DNA of 64,000 nt, from positions 124,001-188,000 of the forward strand of contig DATKPQ010000045.1 in NCBI GenBank assembly GCA_035523995.1. Direction: 5' to 3'. Source of the stretch: JASHVB01 sp035523995. GTDB lineage: Bacteria > Pseudomonadota > Alphaproteobacteria > Acetobacterales > Acetobacteraceae. The notes below the pieces were generated by a model, which did not search any database, was not told the DNA's origin, and saw nothing but the letters and a program-made list of their open reading frames with translations. Shown one piece after another: positions 42,847 to 50,830 of the stretch. How positions within the stretch are numbered: position 1 is the stretch's first letter; each line of letters starts with the position of its first letter. Made by a program: the position numbers and the translations under genes.

Positions 42847-44022
42847 TCATGACGGGGATAGTGCCGTGTCTGACACGGCGAACTGCGTGACCCTCCCGCA
42901 TTTTGGACATGCGCTGCGATGGCACGCCCGGCAATACGCCTTGCCGCAACCGGCGCAGGGCGCCAGGCCGACGGCACTGACCAGGTGCACGGCATCGTCG
43001 CAGGCCAGCCGAGGCCGCTCGGGGGCGTAATTGTCCTCGCAGGCCGGGCTTTCCAGGCGACGCACAACGCGGTTCCAGTCCAGCGTCAATCGGCGTTCCG
43101 CCTTGCGGCGGCGTACTAGCACGTCCAACCTTACCACCGGCGTGACAAGTTCCAGCGTGCGCACCCATTCGATTGCGACGCGCAACGCGTATTTGTGCCG
43201 CAGGTCGTCGATCCGCGTGCGGTATTCGCGGCCGATCGCCTCAATACGAAGTTGCTCGCGCTTATACGCAGGATCGGTTTCCGGCACGGCTGCGCCACGG
43301 CGCAGCGCCTCGTGATACAGATCGTTGTGGTAGTCATGCAGCCGGTCCTGGTCGCGCGTCAGCCGCCGGCGCAGGCCGCGCTCGAACGGCGCCAGCGCCG
43401 CTGACAGACGAGGCGGCACCGCGCGATGCAGCACGTCCTGCAGGGGCGTCCGCTCCCAGTCCGGCGGCAGAGCGGCGTCGGGCGGCGGTTCCGAGCCGGC
43501 GTCCGGTGCCTCGACCCACGGAGTCAGCTTATCCAACACCGCGTCTGGCAATGCGCCGGTGGCCAGGTTCACCACGCACCGCAGCACGCCTTCCCGCTTT
43601 TCATCGGAGAGCGCAGTGTAGCGCAGGTCGAACGCCAGATAACGGGTCCACGCCGGCTGTGCGTCGATCAGCCGCCATGTCGCGTTGTCCAGCGTGAGTT
43701 CGTGCGCCAACACCGCCTCGGGATCGCCGAGCGTCGCGGCGCCATCCAGAACGCAACGACTCCAACGGCCCTTCTCCCCCAGCACGCGGGCGCATCGGTC
43801 CAGCCAGTCGGATTCGATGCCGACGCGAATCGCATCGCCAGGCAACGTGGCGCCGAAACCAAGCCGGACCATCTCCGGAATGCCGAGCGCCTGCTGCAGA
43901 GGCGCCGGTACCACGGCTTCGAAGCCCTCTGGTTCGATGGGTTCGACCAGCGCGCCCTCGGCGGTCAGCAATTCGCCGACGAAGCGTTGCAGCGGGCCGG
44001 GCTCAGGCAGCATCAAGTTCAT
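42847..44022 (-). CDS. unassigned protein with C-terminal zinc ribbon, helicase partner
   Basis: A 391-residue protein I cannot assign to a named family. The N-terminal half is a mixed alpha/beta region (LQRFVGELLTAEGALVEPIE, LAHELTLDNATWRLID). From about 210 to 310 lies a long charged, probably coiled-coil region (LRRRLTRDQDRLHDYHNDLY, YRTRIDDLRHKYALRVA). The C-terminus carries two close cysteine pairs, PCAGCGKAYCRACHRSACPK followed by CGR, that look like a zinc ribbon. ATG 44022 overlaps the helicase stop by 20 bases, so the two are translationally coupled. The coiled coil and zinc ribbon suggest DNA or protein contacts for the helicase. Confidence 0.75.
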   Translation of the reverse strand: MNLMLPEPGPLQRFVGELLTAEGALVEPIEPEGFEAVVPAPLQQALGIPEMVRLGFGATLPGDAIRVGIESDWLDRCARVLGEKGRWSRCVLDGAATLGDPEAVLAHELTLDNATWRLIDAQPAWTRYLAFDLRYTALSDEKREGVLRCVVNLATGALPDAVLDKLTPWVEAPDAGSEPPPDAALPPDWERTPLQDVLHRAVPPRLSAALAPFERGLRRRLTRDQDRLHDYHNDLYHEALRRGAAVPETDPAYKREQLRIEAIGREYRTRIDDLRHKYALRVAIEWVRTLELVTPVVRLDVLVRRRKAERRLTLDWNRVVRRLESPACEDNYAPERPRLACDDAVHLVSAVGLAPCAGCGKAYCRACHRSACPKCGRVTQFAVSDTALSPS

Positions 44023-46357
44023 TGCCGAACAAGGCCTCATCGAGTTGTTTGGCGTCTTCGTAACTGCGTTGGCCGGCCGTCAACTGATCTTCCAGCGTGG
44101 CGAACGCCTGATCGCGGGCGGCATCAGTGGTTTGCAGCCACGCATCCAGCACCATGGTAGAAAAATCCTGTTGCTCCTCCAGGGCACCGAGGATGGCACC
44201 GACCTCGCCGACCACCAGTTCGAACATATTGATCTTTTCGTCGAGAATACGCAGCACCTGATCCTCGATCGTCCCAGATGTGGCGAGGTTGAACACGAAC
44301 ACTTCGCGCTGCTGGCCGATGCGGTCGATACGGCCGATGCGTTGTTCGATCGCCATCGGATTCCACGGGATGTCGAAATTGATCAGCGTGTTGCAGAATT
44401 GCAGGTTGCGGCCTTCCCCGCCCGACTCGCTGCATAACAGCACCGGCACCCTGTCGCGGAACGCCAACACCGCCGTGTCCTTGTCCGGCCCGCTCATTGA
44501 TCCGTCGAACGTGACGAAATCGATGCGCCGCGCCGAGAGCAGACCTGCGAGGTGAGCGAGGCTCTCGCGATGGTGGACGAACACTATTTTTTTCTCGGCG
44601 AGATTCCGTTGCAGCAAGTCGAGCAATGCCGCCTGCTTTGCCCCGGCACTCAGAGCAGCGTAGCGGCCGGCCAGTCCGGCCCAGCGTTTGTCGCTGTCAT
44701 GGCGTTCGTTGAAGCGGGCGATCGCCACGGCGGCGGCGGCGGGTGACGATCCGGCGGCGGACAGCAGATGTTGCGCCGCAAGCCGGTGATGACCGTCGCT
44801 GGCAACGCCGCGCACGAGCTCGGTGAGGGTACGATAGCATGCCGCTTCCTCGGCTTCCGGCGTGGCGCGCGTGGTGGTGGCGTGGCGGCGCGGGAGGCGC
44901 AGGGCGGCAAGCGCTCGCGTATTGCGGATCATCACGCCGCGCATCAGGTCGCGCAGCTTCTCGCGGTTCACCGGTTCGCGGGGTTTGCCGTGCACCATGT
45001 AGGCGGCGCGAAATTCCTTCTGAGTCTTGAATATGCCAGGTTGCAACAGAGTCAGCAAATTGTACAGCTCGATCAAATTGTTCTGTACCGGCGTTGCCGA
45101 CAGTAACAGCAAAAACCGCTTTTGCAAACTATTCACAAGCTGGTAGCTGGCGCTGGACTGGTCCTTCAGATGATGCGCCTCGTCCACCACCACCGCATCG
45201 TAGCGCCGCTGGGCCAGCAGGGCCGCGTGATCCTTGCGCCGCGCCACCGCGATCGAGGCAATCACGCGCGGCTGGTCCCAGAAGGCGGCGGGGTTGTCGC
45301 GCAGCAGGCGGTCGTGGGTGGTGGCACAGTCGATGTCGAATTTCTCCGCCATCTCCTCGCGCCATTGGCCGACAAGAGAGGCGGGGGTGAGAATCAGAAT
45401 GCGCTCGGCCATGCCGCGCAGCATGTATTCCTTCACGGCCATGCCAGCTTCGATCGTCTTGCCCAGGCCCACTTCATCGGCGAGCAATACCCGGCCTCGA
45501 TACTGCTTCAGCACCTTGCGTACGGTTTCGACCTGGTACCAGTGCGTTTCCACGCCGTGCAGCAGCGGCAGGCAGAGCAATTCGTCGAAGCCCTGGAACA
45601 AGCCGAGCTGGATAAGCTCGCCGCGGAGACGGAACCAGTCGGGTTCCGGGATGGTGCCGGTTAGTCGGATTGCGTCGGCGTTGGCAAATTCGACAGTCGT
45701 TGCGAAATCCGCGTCGATGCGTGGCAGGTCGGGCAGCGAGAGGACTGGCGCCGCCGCTTGTGCCGGCGCCGGCGTCTTCACCTTTGTTCCAGTTGGCTTC
45801 GCGGGCGTTCCGGATGTGGATTTGGTTTTGCCCGTGGTTTTGGTGTCGTTGGCGGATCTGGTTTTGAGGTTTGGCGGCCAGACCTGCGGCCTGCCGCGCC
45901 GACGCGCAATTTCGTTGAGGTTGTCGGCCAGCCAGTCGGTCAGGCCTGCGACCCCCTGTGGCAGCACGGCGTGAGCGAGGTACATCGTGTTCAGCCCCGC
46001 CGTTTCCAGCAATATGCCAGCGCGCGCGATATGGCCCTGTTGCGCCAGGGCCAGCGCGGTCAGCAGCTCGCTGCGCTTGCCCGGCACCCGGAGCTTCTCG
46101 CGGCGCTTGAGCCAGGCCAGTGCGCGATCCGGCTGCCGGGCGACCAGCATGGTCAGCACGGCGAGCAATGGCACGTCGTGATCTTCCGGCACAGCGCGCA
46201 TTGCTTGTTCGGCGAAAGCCGGCGCCTGCGGATCGCGGGCGGCGAGGGCGGTTCGCAGTCGGTTGGCCCAGGCCTCGGCACTATCCGGCCCAGGGCCACC
46301 ACCGTCGAGGCCGGGTAGGGTGATCTGGTCGCCGTGTCTCGACAGACTGCCGTCCAT
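44003..46357 (-). CDS. SNF2/RapA-like DEAD/DEAH-box ATPase
   Basis: A 784-residue SNF2-family ATPase. An N-terminal 170-residue helical region looks like degenerate TPR repeats (FAEQAMRAVPEDHDVPLLAV, RALAWLKRREKLRVPGKRSE). A low-complexity Thr/Lys/Pro linker follows. The motor has motif I LLADEVGLGKTIEAG, motif II VDEAHHLKD, motif III LLLSATPVQNN, the C-lobe FVHHRESLAHLAGLL and motif VI EQRIGRIDRIGQ. The layout resembles RapA and the helicases of several phage-defence systems. ATG 46357 is chosen after GGACGGAACGGA. The downstream zinc-ribbon gene overlaps it by 20 bases. Nuclease, methylase or other effector genes are not adjacent. Confidence 0.88.
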   Translation of the reverse strand: MDGSLSRHGDQITLPGLDGGGPGPDSAEAWANRLRTALAARDPQAPAFAEQAMRAVPEDHDVPLLAVLTMLVARQPDRALAWLKRREKLRVPGKRSELLTALALAQQGHIARAGILLETAGLNTMYLAHAVLPQGVAGLTDWLADNLNEIARRRGRPQVWPPNLKTRSANDTKTTGKTKSTSGTPAKPTGTKVKTPAPAQAAAPVLSLPDLPRIDADFATTVEFANADAIRLTGTIPEPDWFRLRGELIQLGLFQGFDELLCLPLLHGVETHWYQVETVRKVLKQYRGRVLLADEVGLGKTIEAGMAVKEYMLRGMAERILILTPASLVGQWREEMAEKFDIDCATTHDRLLRDNPAAFWDQPRVIASIAVARRKDHAALLAQRRYDAVVVDEAHHLKDQSSASYQLVNSLQKRFLLLLSATPVQNNLIELYNLLTLLQPGIFKTQKEFRAAYMVHGKPREPVNREKLRDLMRGVMIRNTRALAALRLPRRHATTTRATPEAEEAACYRTLTELVRGVASDGHHRLAAQHLLSAAGSSPAAAAVAIARFNERHDSDKRWAGLAGRYAALSAGAKQAALLDLLQRNLAEKKIVFVHHRESLAHLAGLLSARRIDFVTFDGSMSGPDKDTAVLAFRDRVPVLLCSESGGEGRNLQFCNTLINFDIPWNPMAIEQRIGRIDRIGQQREVFVFNLATSGTIEDQVLRILDEKINMFELVVGEVGAILGALEEQQDFSTMVLDAWLQTTDAARDQAFATLEDQLTAGQRSYEDAKQLDEALFGNELDAA

Positions 46358-46531
46358 TCCGTTCCGTCCCGCGCCGATTCGCGCCGCATTAGACCGCGCG
46401 GAGCGGGCCCCCCGCAAGAGTTAGATGTTTGGTGCCATTTGGCACGCGATATGTTGGGCCAGGGCAGCGGTTCAGGGCGCCCGCCGAATGCGATACTGTT
46501 GCCTCACCGGTCGGCTCAGGAGGCGACGCCC

Positions 46532-47578
46532 ATGCCCTATCCCACGCATCTTCTGCCCACCACGGTGGTTGGCAGCTACCCGCAGCCCGACTGGCTGGTG
46601 GACCGCTCCACATTGCTCGGACACGGCGTGCCGCGCGTGCATGCGCACGATATGTGGCGCGTCGCGGACCCCTGGCTGGAGCAAGCGCAAGATGATGCGA
46701 CGCTGCTGGCGATCCGCGCGATGGAGCAAGCCGGCATCGACATCATCACCGATGGCGAGGAACGCCGCGAAAGTTATTCCAATCGCTTCGCGCTGGCCCT
46801 GGACGGGATCGATGCAGAGCACCCGGGGGCAGTGCCGGCGCGTGGTGGGCGGACGACGCCGGTGCCGCGCGTCGTGGGCAAGATCCGTCGCCGCGGCGCC
46901 GTGGAAGTGCGCGACGTGGAGTTCCTGCTTCGCAATACCAGGTTCGCAACAAAAATCACGCTGCCTGGGCCGTTCACGTTGTCACAGCAGGCGCAGAATG
47001 CGTTCTACGACGACGAGGAAGAGATGGCGATGGATTACGCCGTTGCGGTGAATGAGGAGTTGCGGGCGTTGAAGGCTACCGGCGTGGACGTGGTACAGCT
47101 TGATGAGCCCTGGGTGCGCACCTCGCCGGAGAAAGCGACTCGCTACGGCGTGCGCGCGATCAATCGGGCGCTGGAGGGGATCGAAGGGCCGACCGTGGTG
47201 CATCTCTGCTTCGGATATGCCGCGGTGGTTCCTGGGGAAAGCAAGCCGAGCGGCTATGCGTTCCTGCCGCAGCTTGCCGATACCGTGGCACAGCAGATTT
47301 CCATCGAGGCGGCGCAGCCAAAGTTGGATCTGGGAGTGCTGCGGGAGCTTTCGGGCAAGACGATCATGCTGGGCGTGCTGGATCTGGGCGATCCGGGCGT
47401 GGAAACCGCCGAGGCGGTGGCCGCACGCATTCGGGCGGGGATTGCATTTGTCGCACCGGAACGGCTGGTGCCGGCGCCGGATTGCGGGATGAAGTACCTG
47501 CCCCGCGAGACGGCATTTGGGAAGTTGAGGGCGCTGGCGGAGGGGGCTGCGATCGTACGGCGGGAATTGGCGGGGTAG
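46532..47578 (+). CDS. MetE-like cobalamin-independent methyltransferase
   Basis: A 348-residue protein equal to the C-terminal catalytic barrel of MetE (about 750 residues), lacking the N-terminal half. It opens LPTTVVGSYPQPDWLVDRS. Zinc ligands are visible as HLC in VVHLCFGY and the cysteine in APDCGMKYL, and DEPWVRTSPEKA supplies the substrate-binding acid. Such short MetE homologues (MetE-core or MesD-like) can transfer methyl groups to homocysteine or act on other thiols. ATG 46532 has AGGAGGC upstream. The gene is divergent from the helicase operon. Confidence 0.87.
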   Translation: MPYPTHLLPTTVVGSYPQPDWLVDRSTLLGHGVPRVHAHDMWRVADPWLEQAQDDATLLAIRAMEQAGIDIITDGEERRESYSNRFALALDGIDAEHPGAVPARGGRTTPVPRVVGKIRRRGAVEVRDVEFLLRNTRFATKITLPGPFTLSQQAQNAFYDDEEEMAMDYAVAVNEELRALKATGVDVVQLDEPWVRTSPEKATRYGVRAINRALEGIEGPTVVHLCFGYAAVVPGESKPSGYAFLPQLADTVAQQISIEAAQPKLDLGVLRELSGKTIMLGVLDLGDPGVETAEAVAARIRAGIAFVAPERLVPAPDCGMKYLPRETAFGKLRALAEGAAIVRRELAG

Positions 47579-47586
47579 ATTTTCCG

Positions 47587-47695
47587 TGTCATCGCGAGGA
47601 GTGTTGCGGCGAAGGGACCTCGGGCAGCAGGCGCACGGACGTTCGAATGCGCAATGACCGGGGTCGCTTCGGCGCCATGCGCTTCGCAATGACAT
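47587..47695. repeat. dispersed palindromic repeat, family A, copy 4
   Basis: Diverged copy: left end TGTCATCGCGAGGAG, right end GCGCTTCGCAATGACAT. It lies between the MetE-like gene and the convergent NTF2-like gene. Confidence 0.75.
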
Positions 47696-47703
47696 GGGGC
47701 GCC

Positions 47704-48126
47704 TCAGACGGCGAGCGGCGCCTTCGCGTCTTCCAGCACAAGCCGGTAGTGGAACACCCATTTGCCGCTTACGCGCACCAACTCGCATTCGTAACGCCCG
47801 GGCGGGCGCATGGTGCTGGCGTTGTCGCGTGTCATGACGGTGAGCAAGTAGCAGGTGGCGTGAGCTCGGTCGCCATCAAGATGCACCGCGAGGTTGGTCA
47901 GCATGTGCCGCAATTGCGTGCCTCGCTCTCGTAACGCGGCGAAGCGCGTGGCAAATTCGCGGATACCGTCGTGGCCCTTGTAGACACCGACGATGGGGCT
48001 TTCCAACACCCCATCCTCGGCAAAGCAGCTTACGATCGTATCGACGTCGCCGGCATCCAGCGCGGTGGCGTAGCGCACGAATAGATCGTGGATCGCTAAC
48101 CGGTCTTCCAGGGCTTGCAGGTCCAT
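47704..48126 (-). CDS. NTF2-like/SnoaL-fold protein
   Basis: A 140-residue single-domain protein of the NTF2/SnoaL fold. It begins DLQALEDRLAIHDLFVRYAT, then ALDAGDVDTIVSCFAEDG, the characteristic start of ring-hydroxylating-dioxygenase-beta-like or SnoaL_4 proteins, and ends in SGKWVFHYRLVLEDA. A candidate catalytic histidine/aspartate pocket is typical of the fold, but enzymatic activity cannot be inferred. It starts 6 bases after the luciferase-like monooxygenase gene and is probably co-transcribed, so it may process that enzyme's product. Confidence 0.85.
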   Translation of the reverse strand: MDLQALEDRLAIHDLFVRYATALDAGDVDTIVSCFAEDGVLESPIVGVYKGHDGIREFATRFAALRERGTQLRHMLTNLAVHLDGDRAHATCYLLTVMTRDNASTMRPPGRYECELVRVSGKWVFHYRLVLEDAKAPLAV

Positions 48127-48132
48127 GGCCGG

Positions 48133-49287
48133 TTACTCCGCCGCCTGCTTCGCCTTCCGCCGGTCGATTTCCGCCTGCACCGCCGCCTGCGATTGGCCGG
48201 TGAATTCGGCGTGGTGTGACTTCGCATAATCGTAGCTTTCGCGGCGCCATTCGCGCGAGCGCTGGAAATGCGGGTGCACATAGCGCGCCATCAGTTCATA
48301 ATGCTGCGTCGTCGCTTCCCAATCCGCCCAGTTATGCGCCAGCTCCATGATCACGCCGAAGCCGCCAGTGCCTTTCAGCAGGCGATCGATGAAGGCGATG
48401 GCGTCGTCCGGCGTGCCGATGCAGGCGGCGCCGCTGTCCATGAACCACGCGAAGGGGTCGGTGATGCCGGCTGGGACGATGGGGAAGGTGGCGACATCGT
48501 CGAAGTAGTCGCGGAACTTCACCAGGCCGAATTCGACATTCTGGCGTGCCTTCTCGCGCGTTTCTGCAATGTGGAACAGGGAAACGAGGCGCCAGTTGCG
48601 CCGGTCGGCGACCTTGCTGTTCAGTCGCGCTTGCTCCTCGTAGATCGCCCAGTTCTCGACATGGTGATCCATCGCGTCATTGCTGGTGCCGCCGATCGAC
48701 AGCATGCCGATGCCGTGCCTCCCGGCCGCCAGCGCACCGGATGGCGAGCGCGCCGCGGCCACCGCGAGTTCCATCATCGGTTGTGAATAACACGGAAGCT
48801 GCAAGCGCGCGTCTTGCAGATCGAACCAATCGCTCTTGCGCGTGACTGCCTCGCCCCGCATCAGCGCGACCTGGATGTCGAGTGACTCGTTCATACGGCG
48901 GCGCTGGTCGGAGGGATCGATGCCGATCTTCTTCGCGTCATGCACCAGCGAACCGGGGCCGACGCCGAACATCGCGCGGCCGCGCGTCATGTGATCGAGC
49001 TGCACCATGCGGTCGGCGAGCATGAAGGGATTGTGATAGGGCAGCGATACGACGCCGGTGCCGAGACGGATATGGCGCGTGCGCTCCGCCGCGGCGGCGA
49101 TGAACATCTCAGGGCAGGCGATGATTTCGAAGCCGCCGGAATGATGCTCGCCGATCCAGGCTTCGTGATAGTTCAGGCGATCGAGATGCTGCAGCAACTC
49201 CATGTCGCGCTCCATCGCGAGCGTCGGGTTCTGCGACAGGTCGTGGAAAGGCGCGAGGAAGATACCGCTGCGAAGATAATCGGTCAT
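48133..49287 (-). CDS. luciferase-like flavin-dependent monooxygenase
   Basis: A 384-residue LLM-class (bacterial luciferase-like) flavin-dependent oxidoreductase using reduced FMN and O2. Features are the N-terminal LAPFHDLSQNPTLAMERDME, LNYHEAWIGEHHSGGFEIIA with the conserved EHH, GTGVVSLPYHNPFMLADRMV and GRAMFGVGPGSLVHDAKKIG. The EHH and GTGV segments match the alkanal/limonene monooxygenase subgroup. The C-terminus is charged. Co-transcribed with the NTF2-like gene downstream. The reductase that supplies FMNH2 is not in the neighbourhood. Confidence 0.88.
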   Translation of the reverse strand: MTDYLRSGIFLAPFHDLSQNPTLAMERDMELLQHLDRLNYHEAWIGEHHSGGFEIIACPEMFIAAAAERTRHIRLGTGVVSLPYHNPFMLADRMVQLDHMTRGRAMFGVGPGSLVHDAKKIGIDPSDQRRRMNESLDIQVALMRGEAVTRKSDWFDLQDARLQLPCYSQPMMELAVAAARSPSGALAAGRHGIGMLSIGGTSNDAMDHHVENWAIYEEQARLNSKVADRRNWRLVSLFHIAETREKARQNVEFGLVKFRDYFDDVATFPIVPAGITDPFAWFMDSGAACIGTPDDAIAFIDRLLKGTGGFGVIMELAHNWADWEATTQHYELMARYVHPHFQRSREWRRESYDYAKSHHAEFTGQSQAAVQAEIDRRKAKQAAE

Positions 49288-49722
49288 GGTGTCGGTCCCA
49301 TGTCTGGATTGCCACGGACCCTAGCGCGTCCGATGCCCGACGGCCAAACCGGTCCGTGCGAGCGGGCCTCGAGCAGGGAATTGCCAGCGAAGCATTACCG
49401 TGTCTTGCGGATGCGATGGCGCTTCTGCTTCTCGATCAGCGCCAGGGTGGCCGCGAGGTCCCCTTCGGTTATGGGCGAGCCGAATTCCGCGGGGTCACGC
49501 GACTGGTGCTTACCCATGCGGGACCGATCGATCCGGCCGCGATTGCGATAGGTCAGATCCACTTGGACCAATCCTTCATCGCATCGCGGTGTTCCGATGC
49601 CTCTTTCATAGGATTCGGCCTCCCACGCGGTTATCAGGTGGCAACGCTGACCTGTACGAGCACAAATTTAGGCAAAGAGGTCACCAGCGGCCCCGCTTCG
49701 CTCGGGCGCGGGGGCGCAATCT
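49288..49722. other. intergenic region, no recognisable gene
   Basis: 435 bases between the monooxygenase start and the stop of the metallo-hydrolase. One plus-strand frame includes a phrase resembling protein (FGYGRAEFRGVTRLVLTHAG), but it matches nothing I know and lacks a ribosome-binding site. Treated as non-coding or decayed. Confidence 0.35.
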
Positions 49723-50580
49723 TCAATCAACGTCCAGCCGGAACGTCGCGCCGTCGCGCACAATCCGCCCCGCTGTCGCGCCGGCAAAATGCGTGCCGAT
49801 CACCAGCACGGGCGTGCCGGCGAGTTTCTCAAACATTTCCCACCGGGTGCGGATGCCCTGTGCCGGATTGCTGTCCGCCGTGGTGTCCCAATCGGGGTGT
49901 GCGATCTGACAGGGATGGTGCATGAAGTCGCCGGTGATCAGCGCTTCCTCGCCGCGCGAGATGATCCGCACACTGACATGGCCTGGTGTGTGCCCGACGG
50001 TTGGGATCAGGCTGAGCTCGTCGCAGATGCGGTGATCGGTCTCCACCAGTTCGGCGAGGCCGGCGTCCAGGATCGGTGTCACCGAATCCGACAGAACGTG
50101 CTTCATGTCCTCTCGCATCGTGCTGTCGCGCCAGTGCTGGTATTCCGTGCGGCCCATCAGGTAGTGGGCGCGCGGGAAGGTCGGCACCCAGCGGCCGTTT
50201 TCACGTTTCGTATTCCACCCGACATGGTCGACGTGCAGATGGGTGCACAGGACGGTATCGATCGATTCGGGCAGGAAACCTGCTGCTGCCAGATCTGCCA
50301 GGAATGGTCCCTGCCGGTCGTTCCAATGCGGAATGCGGCGTTTCTGCTTGTCGTTGCCGAGGCAGGTGTCGACGATGATGCGCCGCCCCAGCGTTTCCAC
50401 AATGAAGCTGTGAATGCTCATCCGCAGTCGGCCGTTCTCGTCGGCGAAATGCGGCTGTAGCCAGGCGATCGGCTCGATCACATCCGGCGTCGCCTGGGGC
50501 AGCAGGAAGCGGCTGCCGCCGGTCACTTCCAACTCGACGATTTTCGTCACGGTCACGTCGCCGATGCGCCATTGGGACAT
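49723..50580 (-). CDS. MBL-fold metallo-hydrolase
   Basis: A 285-residue metallo-beta-lactamase-fold enzyme. The zinc motif THLHVDHVGW is intact (HxHxDH), followed by histidines in TVGHTPGHVSV and aspartate in ITGDFMHHP, with a last histidine in IGTHFAGATAG. The overall length and N-terminus (GDVTVTKIVELEVTGGSRFL) resemble lactonase/quorum-quenching-like or arylsulfatase-like members. Substrate not determined. ATG 50580 has GGAG eight bases upstream. A family A repeat begins about 115 bases upstream. Confidence 0.88.
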   Translation of the reverse strand: MSQWRIGDVTVTKIVELEVTGGSRFLLPQATPDVIEPIAWLQPHFADENGRLRMSIHSFIVETLGRRIIVDTCLGNDKQKRRIPHWNDRQGPFLADLAAAGFLPESIDTVLCTHLHVDHVGWNTKRENGRWVPTFPRAHYLMGRTEYQHWRDSTMREDMKHVLSDSVTPILDAGLAELVETDHRICDELSLIPTVGHTPGHVSVRIISRGEEALITGDFMHHPCQIAHPDWDTTADSNPAQGIRTRWEMFEKLAGTPVLVIGTHFAGATAGRIVRDGATFRLDVD

Positions 50581-50694
50581 GAAGAAGCTCCGATTGATGG
50601 CAGCGAAGGATACGCACTTGTACCATTACCACCTGGCTTGCAAGCGCAGCCGATACCTCGGACTTATACCAGCGGCCCTATGCATAGCCCGTAC

Positions 50695-50830
50695 ATGTCA
50701 TTGCGAGGAGCGCGAGCGAAGCGTGGCGGGACAAAGCAACCCCGGTCGTGTCGTGGCTGGCGCCGGTGCCCCCAAGTGACCGAGGTTGGTTCGTCTCGCC
50801 TCGCTTCGCTCGCGGTCCTCGCAATGACAT
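50695..50830. repeat. dispersed palindromic repeat, family A, copy 5
   Basis: The largest copy, about 136 bases. Both arms are longer than in the others: left GCGAGGAGCGCGAGCGAAGC, right its complement ending CGCAATGACAT. Its right end touches the stop codon of the efflux pump gene (TGA complement at 50830-50832). Confidence 0.85.

Noticed and set aside
49356..49925. Plus-strand 189-codon frame next to the metallo-hydrolase
   Set aside because: Its 3' half is antisense to the metallo-hydrolase and its 5' half lacks family signals.
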